DNA of 64,000 nucleotides from Sporosarcina thermotolerans (GCF_030067815.1 NZ_CP125968.1:3278001-3342000), one strand, 5' to 3'; positions 1 through 13,237 are shown, counted from the first letter of the stretch. The notes: generated from the sequence alone by a model not told the origin. Made by a program: numbers and translations.

Positions 1-782
1 AAAATCATTCGTCTCATCCTTGACGGCGAAGTTAGATCCTATTGTCAACGAATGGGCTAACCGACCTTTGAATACAAGCTACTTTCCTTATTTATTTGTG
101 GACGCCATGTACATTAAAGTAAGGGAGTACAATCGTGTGGTTTTATAAAGCTGTCTACCTCGCCCTTGGAGTTGATAAAGAGGGTCGTCGAGAAATTCTT
201 GGTTTGAAAGTGGATCATAATGAAAGTTTCAAGAGTTGGTCTGCTTTTTTCCAACACCTTATTTCAAGAGGTCTTCAATCACCTAAACTGGTCGTTTCCG
301 ATGCACATGAAGGTCTTAAAAAGGCAATTCAACAAGATTTCGTGGGTACTTCTTGGCAGCGATGCAATGTTCATTTCAAACGCAATATTGTCGAAGCCTT
401 TCCAAAGAAGGACAACCAGGAAGCGATTAGCCTCCTAAAAAGCATATTTGCCGCAGAAGATATGGATACTGTACGGAATCTGAAAGGGCTTTTCTTTGAA
501 AAGTACGAAGGCAACTCCAAGTACCAAAAGGCATTGGGAATTCTCGATGAGGGCTTCGAGGATTCTATTCAATATATCAACTTTCCGATTGCCCATCGTA
601 AGTCTATTAGAAGCACAAACGGTGTCGAGAGGTTAAACGAGGAGATTCGCAGGAGAGAACGTGTAATTCGGATCTTTCCCAACACCCAATCCGCTTTCAG
701 ATTAATTGGCGCCGTGCTCATCAGTTATGTGGATGGAAACAAATACTGGAATAAAAGATTGTTTACAGATAAAAAGTCGTAA
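1..782 (+). pseudogene. IS256-family (Mutator-type) transposase, 5' truncated by window edge, frameshifted
   Basis: This is the C-terminal part of a DDE transposase that cuts and pastes its own insertion sequence. The first DDE aspartate is in VDAMYIKVRE (about 106-126, frame 2), the second in VVSDAHEGLK, and the glutamate in NGVERLNEEI. A CxxH-type motif (RCNVHFKRN) sits between the last two, as in IS256 relatives. Frame 2 is open from base 2 but stops just after NRVV. The rest is in frame from base 135, so the gene is split by one extra T in the TTTT run near 139-143. The N-terminal half lies outside the window. I could not identify the terminal inverted repeat after the stop. The family call is firm; whether the element is active cannot be judged from a partial copy. 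Confidence 0.85.
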
Positions 783-800
783 GACTTAATTGATCGTCAT

Positions 801-911
801 GCAACTTGACATGGAGCCTCTGCGGGCATGAGTCCAAAGCCAGGAAATCCAGCCGATGGGGCTGGCTTTTCCCGCCAAGGCTATCATGCCCGCCTCTCCA
901 AGTAAAGTTGC
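801..911. repeat. Imperfect long inverted repeat (hairpin element) beside the transposase
   Basis: The left arm at 801-831 and right arm at 884-911 are imperfect reverse complements (both contain GCGGGCATGA or its complement and end in GCAACTT / AAGTTGC). A second small stem, CCAGCC...GGCTGG, sits at 849-866. The unit would fold into one long hairpin as RNA or cruciform. It has no open frame of note. It may be a MITE-like or REP-like element; I do not recognise the family. Confidence 0.5.
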
Positions 912-1019
912 GAGCAGTTAGATTGTAGGCGTATCCAGTATTACCTAATATATTTTGTTGAAAGAAATCCATGAAAACATTAAAAGGGAATTTACACAAG
1001 ATTAAGGACTTGACTTCAA

Positions 1020-1053
1020 AAGCCCGTTTCCATGTACAACGGGAACGGGCTTC
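1020..1053 (-). terminator. Rho-independent terminator after yhfH/aceBA
   Basis: On the minus strand AAGCCCGTT pairs with AACGGGCTT and is followed by a short T tract. It lies 4 bases past the YhfH-like stop codon. Confidence 0.75.
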
Positions 1054-1056
1054 TTA

Positions 1057-1173
1057 TCATTCTAGATACTTGCCGATGCAACGCTCACATTCATATAGTA
1101 GAGACTCCACTTGCTCTACAATTTCACACCCACATTCCACACAGGTCTTTGCTGACTTTGTTTGAGTTTCCAT
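1057..1173 (-). CDS. yhfH: YhfH-like small zinc-ribbon protein (38 aa)
   Basis: A 38-residue peptide starts at ATG 1173 behind a strong Shine-Dalgarno (AAGGAGGG, 7 bases away). It has the paired cysteines CVECGC and CERC, the pattern of a minimal zinc ribbon, with an acidic middle. Length and cysteine layout match the YhfH family of Bacillales, which has no established function. It begins 15 bases after the aceB stop and ends at a terminator, so it is probably the last gene of the aceA-aceB transcript. The family name rests on motif layout only. Confidence 0.65.
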   Translation of the reverse strand: METQTKSAKTCVECGCEIVEQVESLLYECERCIGKYLE

Positions 1174-1188
1174 ATTGAATCCCTCCTT

Positions 1189-2798
1189 TTAATGTAAAAT
1201 CCCATATCCCGGAAGCGTCAAAAACTCTTCGAACTCCTCTTGCAACGTCAACTTAACAAACAACTCGCTCGCTTCTTTATACTTTCCAAAGCGAAATTCC
1301 TTTTCCCCAATCGACGCTTTCAACTTACTCATTTCCTCTTCAAAAACTTCATGGAATAAATCAACAGTGATTTCCCTTCCATCTTCAAGCTTCCCTTCTG
1401 GATGGCGAATCCATTGCCAAACTTGGGAACGAGAAATTTCAGCGGTTGCAGCATCCTCCATCAGATGATTGATTGGTACAGCGCCATTTCCGTTCAACCA
1501 AGATGCAATATATTGAACGCCGACACTGCAATTCATCCGCAATCCATCCTCTGTAATCGTCCCCGTCGGCACTTCAAGCAGATCTGCAGCCGTCACTTTA
1601 ACGTCCTCACGCTTCCGATGCACCTGATTCGGCCCTTCCATTTGCTTGTCGAATTCCTTCATCGCAATAGCGACAAGTCCCGGGTGAGCAACCCACGTCC
1701 CATCATGTCCGTCCGTCACTTCCCAGCGTTTATCTTCTGCAACTTTCCTGAACGCTTCTTCATTCGCCTCAGGATTATTCCGAATCGGAATTTGTGCGGC
1801 CATCCCTCCAAGAGCAAAAGCATTGCGCTTATGGCATGTTTGGATGCAAAGCTGTGTATAAGCCCGCATGAATGGTGATGTCATCATCACTTGCCCTCGA
1901 TCTGGCAGAATTACATCCAGCTCGTTCCGAAGTCTTTTAATGAAGCTAAAAATATAATCCCAGCGGCCACAATTCAGCCCCGCTGCATGATCCCGCAATT
2001 CATAAAGGATTTCATCCATTTCAAAAGCAGCGGTAATTGTTTCGATCAATACCGTTGCACGTATCGTCCCGACCGGAATTTCAAGCCTTTCCTGCGCGAA
2101 AAGGAATACTTCATTCCAAAACCTTGCCTCCAAATGGCTTTCAAGCTTCGGTAAATAAAAATACGGTGCCGTCCCTTTTGCGATTAACTCATTCGCATTA
2201 TGAAAAAAGTAGAGTCCAAAATCGAAAAGCCCTCCTGCCATCGGTTCACCGTCGATTAAAAGATGCTTTTCATCCAAATGCAGTCCGCGCGTCCTAACGA
2301 GTAAAACAGCAGTCTCGTCATTCAATGAATAGGTCTTTCCATTCGACGGCTGTTCAAACTCAATTGTCCGCCTGACAGCATCTTTCAGATTGACTTGCCC
2401 ATTGATCATATTCGACCAGGTCGGAGAAGTCGCATCCTCAAAGTCCGCCATGAAAGCTTTCGCCCCCGAATTTAGTGCATTGATGATCATTTTTCGATCC
2501 ACTGGTCCTGTAATTTCGACCCGCCGATCCTGCAAATCATGGGGATCGGTGCAACACTCCAATCCCCCTCCCGGATATGCTTCGTTTCCTCAAGGTAATC
2601 AAGCTTCTGTCCTTCATTAAGGAGCTGTTGGCGTTGTTTCCGTTTATCCAACAGTTCCTTTCGTCTTCCATTGAACGTATCATGCAGACTATATAGGAAT
2701 TCCAACGCTTCCGGAGTCAGGATTTCTTCCGTCCAAGCAGTCATTTCACCGACAACATCGATATTGAAACGTACTTTTTTAGAAGCCAGTTCGACCAT
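1189..2798 (-). CDS. aceB: Malate synthase A (one frameshift as read)
   Basis: Condenses glyoxylate with acetyl-CoA to malate, the second step of the cytosolic glyoxylate bypass. The malate synthase signature [18 protein letters not shown] is present, as are [11 protein letters not shown] and the N-terminal [20 protein letters not shown] block. The frame breaks at the GGGG run 2541-2544; adding one G joins VAPIP to [10 protein letters not shown] and gives 536 residues, the usual length of the A isoform. The ATG at 2798 follows the aceA stop by 11 bases and its AAAGG lies very close to the start, so translation may be coupled to aceA. The function is certain; the break looks like a missing base rather than decay, because the codons on both sides are fully conserved. 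Confidence 0.93.
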
Positions 2799-2809
2799 CC
2801 TTTCGCTAA

Positions 2810-4089
2810 TTAAATAAACTGCGCTTTCTCAGTTGAACCCTTCATGGCAGTTGTAGAAGAAGTGCCACCTGAAATGACTTGAGCCACTTCGTCGAAATAC
2901 CCTGTACCGACTTCACGCTGATGGCGGGTCGCTGTGTACCCTTTCGATTCATTCGCAAATTCCGCTTCCTGCAACTTCGAGTACGCCGCCATTCCGTGGT
3001 CTTTATATCTATGCGCCAACTCGAACATGCTATGGTTCAATGAATGGAAGCCTGCGAGTGTGACGAATTGGAATTTGTACCCCATCTTGCCTAATTCACG
3101 CTGGAACTTTTCAATTGTTTCTTCATTGAGATTCGCCTTCCAGTTAAATGAAGGGGAGCAATTATAAGCAAGCATCTTCCCTGGAAATTTCTCATGGATC
3201 GCATCCGCAAACCGCTTAGCTTCTTGGAGATCAGGAGTGGATGTTTCACACCAGATGAGATCGGCATATGGCGCATAGGCAAGGCCCCGAGCAATTGCCT
3301 GATCGATACCAGCTTTCGTCCGGAAAAATCCTTCCGGAGTGCGTTCCCCTGTGATGAATGTATGATCTCGTTCGTCAATATCACTTGTAATCAAGTCCGC
3401 AGCATCCGCATCAGTACGTGCAATGATGACTGTCGATACACCTAACACATCCGCAGCAAGCCTCGCGGATATCAAATTTCGGACAGCATTTTGCGTAGGA
3501 AGCAACACCTTCCCACCAAGATGACCACATTTCTTTTCCGAAGCAAGCTGATCTTCAAAATGAACACCAGCCGCCCCCGCCTCAATCATCGCCTTCATTA
3601 ATTCGAACACATTCAACGGACCGCCGAATCCGGCTTCCGCATCCGCCACAATCGGTGCAAACCAATCAAATCCGTCTTCTCTACCCTCAACATGATCGAT
3701 TTGATCAGCACGTTGCAGCGCCTGATTGATGCGCTTCACAACATTCGGCACACTATTTACCGGGTAAAGGCTCTGATCGGGATACATATGGCCCGCCATA
3801 TTAGCATCCGCAGCCACTTGCCAACCGCTTAAGTAAATTGCCTGAAGACCAGCCTTCACCTGCTGGACAGCCTGATTCCCCGTCAATGCGCCCAACGCAT
3901 TAATGAAATCCTCTTCATGCAGTGATTTCCAAAGCCGTTCCGCACCTTTTTCGCCAATGTCTGTTCAATTTGAACTGAACCACGGAGCTTCACAACCTCT
4001 TCCCCACTATAGCCCCGTTCAATTCCCGCCCATCTGCCATCCTCACGCCAGCTATTCTCCAACTGCTTTACCTGTTCAATACGATTCAT
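2810..4089 (-). CDS. aceA: Isocitrate lyase (one frameshift as read)
   Basis: Splits isocitrate into glyoxylate and succinate, allowing growth on acetate or fatty acids. The catalytic-loop motif KKCGHLGGK is present, as are the substrate and metal-binding [15 protein letters not shown] block and the NCSPSFNWK motif. Two reading frames meet at the TTTTT run 3947-3951; one more base gives [19 protein letters not shown] and a 426-residue protein, normal for the family. ATG 4089 is chosen because AAAGGTG lies 12 bases upstream; the GTG at 4104 would overlap that site. It is first in an operon with aceB and the YhfH-like peptide. Bacillus subtilis lacks this pathway, whereas several Planococcaceae have it. 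Confidence 0.94.
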
Positions 4090-4255
4090 GAATCCATTCC
4101 ACACCTTTCAGTGATTTACGTTGTATTCTGTTATATAGTAATGTATTTCACGTTCGATTGTTGTGGTACAGTAGGAAAGTAACAAATCAGGCTGTGAAAA
4201 TGCCCTAATGGTTATAGAAGGTGAAAGTTAGGGCAGGGTACGGGCAAATAGGGGG

Positions 4256-4444
4256 TCTATGGGAAGTCGGAGGCGTTCTATGGGAAGTCCGCCGTGTTCT
4301 ATGGGAAGTCAATCGTGTTCTACGGGAAGTCCGCCGTGTTCTATGGGAAGTCAATCGTGTTCTACGGGAAGTCGGTAGCGTTCTACGGGAAGTCCGCCGT
4401 GTTCTATGGGAAGTCGGAGGCGTTCTATGGGAAGTCCACCGTAT
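4256..4444. repeat. Array A: nine 21-bp units, core TCTAYGGGAAGTC
   Basis: Nine consecutive units of exactly 21 bp, each starting TCTATGGGAAGTC or TCTACGGGAAGTC and followed by a variable 8-base tail (CGCCGTGT, AATCGTGT, GGAGGCGT and others). It lies between the aceA upstream region and the leuD terminator. The array leaves long open frames on both strands that encode heptad repeats, a by-product of the 21-bp period. The same core reappears, inverted, in the 28-unit array at 62437-63024. Confidence 0.9.
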
Positions 4445-4456
4445 AAGCACAAATAA

Positions 4457-4501
4457 AAAAACTGTAAACAAAATCATCCCTCCCGATTTTGTTTACAGTC
4501 T
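4457..4501 (-). terminator. Terminator of the ilv-leu operon
   Basis: ACTGTAAACAAAATC pairs perfectly with GATTTTGTTTACAGT around a short loop, followed on the minus strand by seven T. It begins 6 bases past the leuD stop. Confidence 0.9.
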
Positions 4502-4506
4502 TATGA

Positions 4507-5090
4507 TCAAGCATGCTTTTTTTCATACTCCGAAATTTGTTCTTCGTATTGGAAGGTCAAAGCGATTTCATCCCAGCCGTTCAACAACATTTGCTTATAG
4601 TATGGATCGATATCAAACGTATAGGCTTTCCCGTCTTCACCTGTAACAGTTTGCTGCTCAAGATTAATTTCCAAAGCATATGGCTTGGATTTTCCTTTTG
4701 TTAACAACTCTTCGATTTCATCCACCTTAAGTCGGATTGGAAGTAAACCGTTTTTAAAGCAGTTATTATGGAAAATATCCGCGAATGACGGTGCAATGAC
4801 AACTTCGAATCCATAGTCTAAAATAGCCCACGGCGCGTGCTCTCTTGAAGAACCGCAGCCAAAATTCTCTTGGGCAACGAGGATTTTTGAGCCCTTGAAA
4901 CGTTCATCGTTTAAAACGAAATCTTTATTTTCCGTGCCATCCGCGTTAATTCTCCAATGATAAAAAGGTATTTTCCGAAGCCGGTCCGTTCAATCCGTTT
5001 AAGGAATTCCTTTGAAATGATCTGGTCGGTATCGACATTTTTCCGGTCAAGTGGAGTCATGACGCTTTGCACTTCATTAATCGGTTCCAT
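4507..5090 (-). CDS. leuD: 3-isopropylmalate dehydratase small subunit (one frameshift as read)
   Basis: The swivel-domain subunit that pairs with LeuC to isomerise 2-isopropylmalate to 3-isopropylmalate in leucine synthesis. Family blocks are visible: [18 protein letters not shown] at the N-terminus, then [15 protein letters not shown], then [18 protein letters not shown]. The frame slips at the AAAAA run 4962-4966; one more base restores [13 protein letters not shown] and a 194-residue protein, near the usual 199. ATG 5090 follows AAAGGATG by 6 bases and lies 15 bases past the leuC stop. Last gene of the operon. Confidence 0.93.
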
Positions 5091-5105
5091 GAAATCATCC
5101 TTTCT

Positions 5106-6512
5106 TTATGCGTGAGCAAGTTTCATCGTACGCACGTCCGTGAAATGACCTGTAATTGCGGCAGCGGCTGCCATAGCTGGGCTCATCAAATGTGTTCTTG
5201 ATCCGCACCTTGCCTGCCTTCAAAATTACGATTCGACGTCGATGCACATCTCTCGCCTGCTGGAACGACATCATCATTCATAGCAAGACACATGCTGCAG
5301 CCTGATTCGCGCCATTCAAAGCCTGCTTCAAGGAATACTTTATCCAAACCTTCCTCTTCCGCCTGCCTTTTCACTGTTCGGGAACCTGGAACGACGATTG
5401 CCGTGACATCCGGATGCACTTTTTGTCCCGCAATCACTTCTGCCGCATTCCGCAAATCGCTTAATCTGGCATTTGTGCAAGACCCGATGAATACATGCTG
5501 TACTGCAATTAAAGATAGCGGCGTCCCCTGTTCAAGCCCCATGTAGGTAAGCGCTTTTTTCAAAGCCTCTTTATCGGATTCATTCACGAAATCCGCTACT
5601 GTCGGAACAGTTGCGCTGATTCCCGATCCCATGGAAGGATTCGTTCCCCACGTGACAAACGGCTCGATTTCTTCAGCATTCACTTCAAGGACAGTATCAT
5701 AAACTGCTCCTTCATCCGTTGCCAAAGCGAACCATTTTTCCGTTGCCTCCTCAAACGCCTCACCTTCGGGACATGTCGGCGGCCTCGTAAATAGTCGATC
5801 GTCGTTTCATCCGGGCTGATCAAGCCCGCTTTTGCCCCAGCTTCGATGGACATATTGCAAATGGTCATCCGTTCTTCCATCGACATTGCACGAATCGCTT
5901 CACCTGTGTATTCGACGATATGTCCTGTACCGACGTCGATTCCAAATTTCGCGATGATTGCAAGGATGACGTCCTTCGCGGTAACGCCATAACCTAACTT
6001 TCCATTAATGTGGATTTCCATCGTTTTCGGTTTTGATTGCCATAACGTCTGTGTCGAAAGGACATGTTCAACTTCACTCGTACCGATACCGAACGCGATT
6101 GCACCGAATGCCCATGCGTTGACGTATGGCTATCCCCGCAGACAATTGTCTTGCCGGGCTGCGTTAATCCAAGCTCTGGGCCGATAATATGAACGATTCC
6201 CTGATCTGGATGCTCCATATCCGCAAGTGGAATGCCGAATTCTGTACAGTTCTTTTCCAAAGTTGTAATCTGCTTTTTCGCGATTGGGTCGTTGATAGTC
6301 GGTAAGTTTCGGGTCGGCACATTATGATCCATCGTTGCGAAACATAGATCGGGACGACGCACTTTCCGGCCCGCAATCCGCAACCCTTCAAATGCCTGAG
6401 GAGAAGTCACTTCATGCAATAAATGAAGGTCGATGTAGAGCAAATCCGGCTTCCCCTGTTCTTCATAGACAATATGCTGATCCCAAATCTTTTCAATAAT
6501 TGTTTTGGCCAT
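5106..6512 (-). CDS. leuC: 3-isopropylmalate dehydratase large subunit (three frameshifts as read)
   Basis: An aconitase-family [4Fe-4S] subunit working with LeuD in leucine synthesis. The segments carry [15 protein letters not shown], the [10 protein letters not shown] motif, the cluster-ligand regions around [10 protein letters not shown] and [10 protein letters not shown], and the C-terminal [16 protein letters not shown]. Three missing bases split it, at CCC 6111-6113, GG 5778-5779 and CC 5203-5204. With them restored the protein runs from ATG 6512 to the TAA at 5106 (KLAHA end), close to 470 residues. GGGAAGGAG precedes the ATG. Every break falls within a conserved block and no conserved segment is missing, so I read this as an intact gene with sequence errors. 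Confidence 0.92.
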
Positions 6513-6535
6513 TGCGCTTCTCCTTCCCTTCCAAT

Positions 6536-6644
6536 CAATTACGCCTTGGCGTAATTGCGTCCAGATTTTTATCGAACTTGCTCGATAAACTCCTTCAAAA
6601 ATCTGTGACATCCGCCGGAGGCTATTTTATTCTGCCGTGTTTTA
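6536..6644 (+). repeat. Structured intercistronic element between leuB and leuC
   Basis: CAATTACGCC and GGCGTAATTG form a perfect 10-bp stem with a two-base loop (6536-6557). CAGATTTTT and AAAAATCTG then form an outer stem around an inner TTATCGA...TCGATAA stem, followed by CATCCGCCGGAGGC. It resembles element types dispersed in Bacillales genomes, but only one copy is in this window, so the dispersal is remembered rather than shown. It sits inside an operon, on the strand opposite to the genes. Confidence 0.45.
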
Positions 6645-6715
6645 AATCCCAACTATGCCATAAATATTTCTACATGTTTCCATTCACTTATGTGAAGAAT
6701 TCCGGCTGAATAAAA

Positions 6716-7816
6716 TTAAACGTAAGAAAACATAATGCTATTGGAAACGAACTGAAGGTCCAGTTCATTAATCACCTTATCCGTCCATTCTTTCGTCGAA
6801 TGAAACCGGTCAAGTTCGCCCTTCAAATCCGCTGTGAAATGTCCTTCTTCAAACACTGTGTTAACCGCTTTTTCAATCGCTGCCGCTTCCGTCTCCATGC
6901 CGAATGAGTAGCGAAGCATCATCGCAGCAGACAAAATTGCAGCAACTGGATTCGCAACTCCTTTTCCGGCTACATCCGGAGCAGATCCATGTACCGGCTC
7001 GTATAGACCAAAACCGTCGGAACGGACACTTGCGGATGGCAATAAACCAAGTGATCCCGTAATAACGGATGCTTCATCACTTAAAATATCACCAAACATA
7101 TTTTCAGTGACGACTACATCGAAAGCAGCTGGATTTGTAATTAATTTCATCGCTGCCGAATCGACTAATTGATGCTCGACTTCGATGTCCGGATAACTTT
7201 TTCGTTTTTCCTCGACGACTTCCCGCCAAAGCTTACTGGATTGAAGTACATTCGCCTTATCAACGGATGTCACTTTTCCTTTCCGCAAGCGGGCAAGTTC
7301 AAACGCTTTATCGACGATCCGCTCGATTTCCTCACGTGTATAGACGAGTGTATCGACTGCGGTCGATTCGGTTTTCCGACTCGGTTGCCCAAAATAAAGG
7401 CCTCCTGTCAACTCTCGGACGATTACCATGTCAACGTCACGAACGACTTCTTCTTTTAAAGGTGAAGCATGCAGCAAGGAAGGGACAGCCTTCACGGGCC
7501 TTAGGTTTGCGAATAAATCAAAATGCTTTCGGATAGCAAGCAGTCCTTTTTCAGGTCGCAAATCAGATGGATTTTGGTCCCATTTAGGTCCCCCGACTGC
7601 CCCTAAGAGGACTGCATCACTTGATTCGCAGAGAGCAATCGTCTCTTCAGGAAGTGGATTGTTGAACTTATCAATCGCTTCCCCACCTATAGAACCGTAG
7701 TTGAAATGGAATGTATGATTAAACCTTCTCGCAACCACCTCGAGTACTCGCACTGCAGCTTCAGTCACTTCTGGTCCAATTCCATCACCTTGTAATACAG
7801 CCACTCTTTTTTCCAT
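6716..7816 (-). CDS. leuB: 3-isopropylmalate dehydrogenase
   Basis: NAD-dependent oxidative decarboxylation of 3-isopropylmalate, the last dedicated leucine step before transamination. It is intact at 366 residues. The N-terminus VAVLQGDGIGPEVTEAAV, the substrate arginines in LRPEKGLLAIR and LFANLRPVK, the ELTGGLYFG loop and the nucleotide-site region GLYEPVHGSAPDVAGKG match the family. I take ATG 7816 (MEKRVAVLQG) because AAGGGGAG lies 7 bases upstream; an in-frame ATG 24 bases earlier would place that site inside the gene. The gap back to leuA is unusually long (327 bp) and filled by two repeat elements. Confidence 0.95.
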   Translation of the reverse strand: MEKRVAVLQGDGIGPEVTEAAVRVLEVVARRFNHTFHFNYGSIGGEAIDKFNNPLPEETIALCESSDAVLLGAVGGPKWDQNPSDLRPEKGLLAIRKHFDLFANLRPVKAVPSLLHASPLKEEVVRDVDMVIVRELTGGLYFGQPSRKTESTAVDTLVYTREEIERIVDKAFELARLRKGKVTSVDKANVLQSSKLWREVVEEKRKSYPDIEVEHQLVDSAAMKLITNPAAFDVVVTENMFGDILSDEASVITGSLGLLPSASVRSDGFGLYEPVHGSAPDVAGKGVANPVAAILSAAMMLRYSFGMETEAAAIEKAVNTVFEEGHFTADLKGELDRFHSTKEWTDKVINELDLQFVSNSIMFSYV

Positions 7817-7881
7817 AGCAATTCTCCCCTTTGTTGTCATTAACTTACAAAATATTCAGTCTCAAAAACGTATAAAATACT

Positions 7882-8006
7882 GTTGATTTTCGCTTCAGGC
7901 GGACGCTTTCCGCGGGCATGGCTTCAGCCTCCTCGTCGCTACGCTCCTGCGGGGTCTTCAGCTCATGCTATTCCCGCTGGAGTCGCCGCCTTACGCTTCA
8001 ATCAAC
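7882..8006 (+). repeat. Dispersed 125-bp element, copy 1 (leuA-leuB gap)
   Basis: Bounded by GTTGATT and AATCAAC, it contains CAGGCGGACGCTTTCCGC, GGGCATGGCTTCAGC, a TCAGCTCATGC segment and GGAGTCGCCGCC. Two more copies lie in the window, at 32420-32546 in the same orientation and 13114-13237 in reverse. GC content is higher than the surroundings. Internal inverted segments (GGCATGGCTTCAGC versus CTTCAGCTCATGC) suggest a folded transcript. It has no coding potential. Confidence 0.85.
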
Positions 8007-8036
8007 GGAAATTAGTAGTTGGTAGAAACAATTACT

Positions 8037-8143
8037 CATAAATCTCTGCAGAAACGCATAAAACGGCGGAATTAATTATAAATCCTAAAACTTACGCATA
8101 AAGCCACTCAATCACGCATAAATTCCCACAATCACTCATAAAC

Positions 8144-8147
<4 letters not shown>
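8037..8147. repeat. Array D: six 20-bp units, core CATAAA
   Basis: CATAAA cores (one TATAAA) start at 8037, 8057, 8077, 8097, 8117 and 8137, an exact 20-bp phase, usually preceded by ACG or ACT. The last unit overlaps the leuA stop codon (8144-8146). The intervening 14 bases are not conserved. Confidence 0.85.
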
Positions 8148-10749
<2,602 letters not shown>

Positions 10750-10762
10750 TTATTTTTATGTT

Positions 10763-11278
10763 TTATTTCAAAATCGATAACTGCGGTGAGTTCACCTTCT
10801 GAATCTCTCGAGTGAACGCTGTTGCGCCGGTCCTTGCTAACTCCTTGATTCCATAAGGTTTCACCAGATCAATGAAAGCTTCAATCTTCTCAGGTGCGCC
10901 GGTCACTTGATACGTGACAACATTCTTCCCAGAATCAATCACCGTCGCCCGGAACGGCTCGATAATACTATTGATTTCACTACGTGCATGTGGCGGGGAA
11001 ACAACTTTCACCAAAGCGAGTTCACGCATCACAATTGCCTTCTCAGTTATATCATTTACTTTAAGCACATCAATCTGCTTCTGAAGTTGCTTTACCAACT
11101 GTTCGATTTTCTGTTCATCTTCCACATGCACGATGAATGTCATTTTCGACATTCCGGGCTGTTCAGTGTGTCCGACGGTAATGCTTTCGATATTGAATTG
11201 CCGCTTCATCAGCAATCCCGTCACCCGGTTTAACACTCCGCTTTGATTGATAGCCGTAACTGTTATGACTCTTCTCAT
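10763..11278 (-). CDS. ilvN: Acetolactate synthase small (regulatory) subunit
   Basis: An intact 171-residue ACT-domain subunit that activates the catalytic subunit and confers valine feedback inhibition. The ACT domain occupies about residues 3-78 ([20 protein letters not shown]), with a second alpha/beta domain in the C-terminal half. Its ATG overlaps the ilvB stop by 4 bases (ATGA), a classic coupling arrangement for subunits needed in stoichiometry. Also called ilvH in Bacillus. Confidence 0.95.
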   Translation of the reverse strand: MRRVITVTAINQSGVLNRVTGLLMKRQFNIESITVGHTEQPGMSKMTFIVHVEDEQKIEQLVKQLQKQIDVLKVNDITEKAIVMRELALVKVVSPPHARSEINSIIEPFRATVIDSGKNVVTYQVTGAPEKIEAFIDLVKPYGIKELARTGATAFTREIQKVNSPQLSILK

Positions 11279-13044
11279 GCACGTTTCACCCCAATCATTT
11301 CATTTAGACCTTTTCCTGGCGCCACCATCGGGTAGACGTTTTCGAGCATTTTCACTCGGCAATCGATAAGAACTGGTTCATCCGATAAAAGGGCTTCCTC
11401 AAAAATCTTTTCAGCATCCTCTTTCTTTGAAACCCGATATCCCTTGATGTCATAGGCTTCGGCAAGCTTGACGAAATCCGGTTGGACGGGGATCAATGAC
11501 TGTGAGTAGCGTTCATCGTAAAATGTCTGCTGCCACTGACGCACCATTCCGAGCGCCCCGTTGTTCAAGATGACGACTTTCACGGGAATCCTCAACTCTT
11601 GTAGAAGCGATAATTCTTGTGCTGTCATTTGGAATCCGCCGTCTCCGACAATAGCAACGACCCGCGCTTCCGGTTTCGCAATTTGCGCACCAATAGCTGC
11701 CGGGAAGCCGAATCCCATCGTTCCAAGACCTCCGGATGTTACCCAATGATCCGGGTTGTTCAATGAATAATATTGGGCCGCCCACATTTGATGCTGTCCG
11801 ACGTCTGTCGTGACAATTGCATTTCCTTTCGTGATGCGGTGAATCATTTGAATTGCCTCTTGCGGAAGCAGTTCGTGTTCATCCAAGTTGTACCATAACG
11901 GACCTTCTTCAGTGAGCCCGTTTAAGTAGTTCAACCACTCCGCAGTATCCGGAGCTTCGAACTCCTGATTGAGCAGTGCCTTCAAAGCTTCTTTCGAGTC
12001 TGCCACAATCGGGATTTCTGTTGGGACGTTCTTGCCGATCTCGGCAGGATCAATGTCGATATGAATCACTTTTGCATTTGGTGCGAACGTTTTAAGATTG
12101 CCAGTTAGTCGATCATCGAATCGCGCGCCGATATTCAGAAGCACATCACATTCGCTAATCGCCATATTCGCGGTATACGTCCCATGCATACCGGCCATGC
12201 CAAGGAACAGTTCGTGGTCTCCCGCGATTCCGCCTAATCCTAACAATGTGTTCGTAACTGGAATGCGGTTCTTCTCCAATAGTGTCTTCAATTCTTCCAT
12301 CGCCTGGCCGTGTAAGACTCCGGCCCCTGCGAGGATAAGTGGTTTTTTAGCAACAGCGATTGCTTCCGCTGCCTTCTGTATTTGTAAGTAATTCGGAGTT
12401 GTTGTTGGCTGGTAGCCTGGTAGATTTACTTCGGCATTCCGATCCTCGGCAGTTACGAACATCGCAGTTGAAATGTCTTTCGGAATATCAACTAAGACTG
12501 GACCACGGCGACCTGTTGAAGCAATATGGAATGCCTCCTTAATGATCCTTGGCAAGTCCTCCACATTCTGCACTTGGTAGTTATGCTTCGTGATCGGTTG
12601 GGTAATGCCAACGATATCCGCTTCTTGGAATGCATCTGTACCGATGACCGTGCTTGCCACCTGCCCTGTGAAAACGACGAGTGGCAATGAATCCATCATT
12701 GCATCAGTGATTCCAGTCACAAGATTCGTCGCGCCCGGGCCCGATGTCGCAATGACGACTCCCGGTTTTCCAGATACTCGTGCATACCCTTCGGCCGCAT
12801 GGATGGCTCCCTGTTCATGACGGGCAAGCACATGTGGAATCGGATCCTTATATAATGCGTCGTATATTGGTAGGACAGCACCCCCGGGGTAACCGAAAAT
12901 GACTTCGACACCCTGACCCTTCAACCCTTGAATCAAGACGGCTGACCCATCCATCGGTTGAATCCCTTGTTGCTCCACAGGCTCCGGCTCCATCTCCATA
13001 ACTGCTTGCTTGATTTGTACTTCCGTCTGAACTTCCGCACTCAT
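11275..13044 (-). CDS. ilvB: Acetolactate synthase large (catalytic) subunit
   Basis: A thiamine-diphosphate enzyme condensing two pyruvates, or pyruvate with 2-oxobutyrate. Intact at 589 residues. The N-terminal domain carries [16 protein letters not shown] and the catalytic glutamate region [19 protein letters not shown]. The ThDP/Mg motif near the C-terminus reads [16 protein letters not shown] followed by [20 protein letters not shown] 13044 follows AAGGAGGAG by 7 bases and is preferred to the TTG two codons upstream. The leader contains a T-box and, between T-box and start, a copy of the 125-bp dispersed repeat. Confidence 0.95.
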   Translation of the reverse strand: MSAEVQTEVQIKQAVMEMEPEPVEQQGIQPMDGSAVLIQGLKGQGVEVIFGYPGGAVLPIYDALYKDPIPHVLARHEQGAIHAAEGYARVSGKPGVVIATSGPGATNLVTGITDAMMDSLPLVVFTGQVASTVIGTDAFQEADIVGITQPITKHNYQVQNVEDLPRIIKEAFHIASTGRRGPVLVDIPKDISTAMFVTAEDRNAEVNLPGYQPTTTPNYLQIQKAAEAIAVAKKPLILAGAGVLHGQAMEELKTLLEKNRIPVTNTLLGLGGIAGDHELFLGMAGMHGTYTANMAISECDVLLNIGARFDDRLTGNLKTFAPNAKVIHIDIDPAEIGKNVPTEIPIVADSKEALKALLNQEFEAPDTAEWLNYLNGLTEEGPLWYNLDEHELLPQEAIQMIHRITKGNAIVTTDVGQHQMWAAQYYSLNNPDHWVTSGGLGTMGFGFPAAIGAQIAKPEARVVAIVGDGGFQMTAQELSLLQELRIPVKVVILNNGALGMVRQWQQTFYDERYSQSLIPVQPDFVKLAEAYDIKGYRVSKKEDAEKIFEEALLSDEPVLIDCRVKMLENVYPMVAPGKGLNEMIGVKRA

Positions 13045-13113
13045 TAACAAACTCCTCCTTACTTTTTTATTGTATTTTTATTAATTAACCCAACTATGAA
13101 AGTGGCTTGCTCC

Positions 13114-13237
13114 GTTGATTGGAGCGAAAGCCGTTACGAAGAACGGCTTTTGCGAGTAAAAGCGTAGCGTTACGAGCAGGAAGTAGTAAGCTGAAGCCAT
13201 GCCCCCCGGAAAGCGTCCGCCTGTAGCGGAAATCAAC
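13114..13237 (-). repeat. Dispersed 125-bp element, copy 2, inside the ilvB leader
   Basis: The ends match copies 1 and 3 (GTTGATT, CAGGCGGACGCTTTCC, GGCATGGCTTCAGC at one end; CGCTCCAATCAAC at the other), but the middle is replaced by different stem-forming sequence (AAAGCCGTTCTTCGTAACGGCTTT). It lies downstream of the T-box terminator, so it is transcribed only when the operon is read through. Confidence 0.75.

Noticed and set aside
4205-4646. Long open frames on both strands encoding heptad repeats (WEVNRVL-type)
   Set aside because: They are produced by the 21-bp period of array A, which is divisible by three and lacks stops; no ribosome site, and the same region is open on the opposite strand.
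5106-6512. leuC and ilvD as genuine pseudogenes or programmed frameshifts
   Set aside because: All breaks are single missing bases with both flanks fully conserved, and occur across many unrelated genes; no slippery site plus stimulator pattern.
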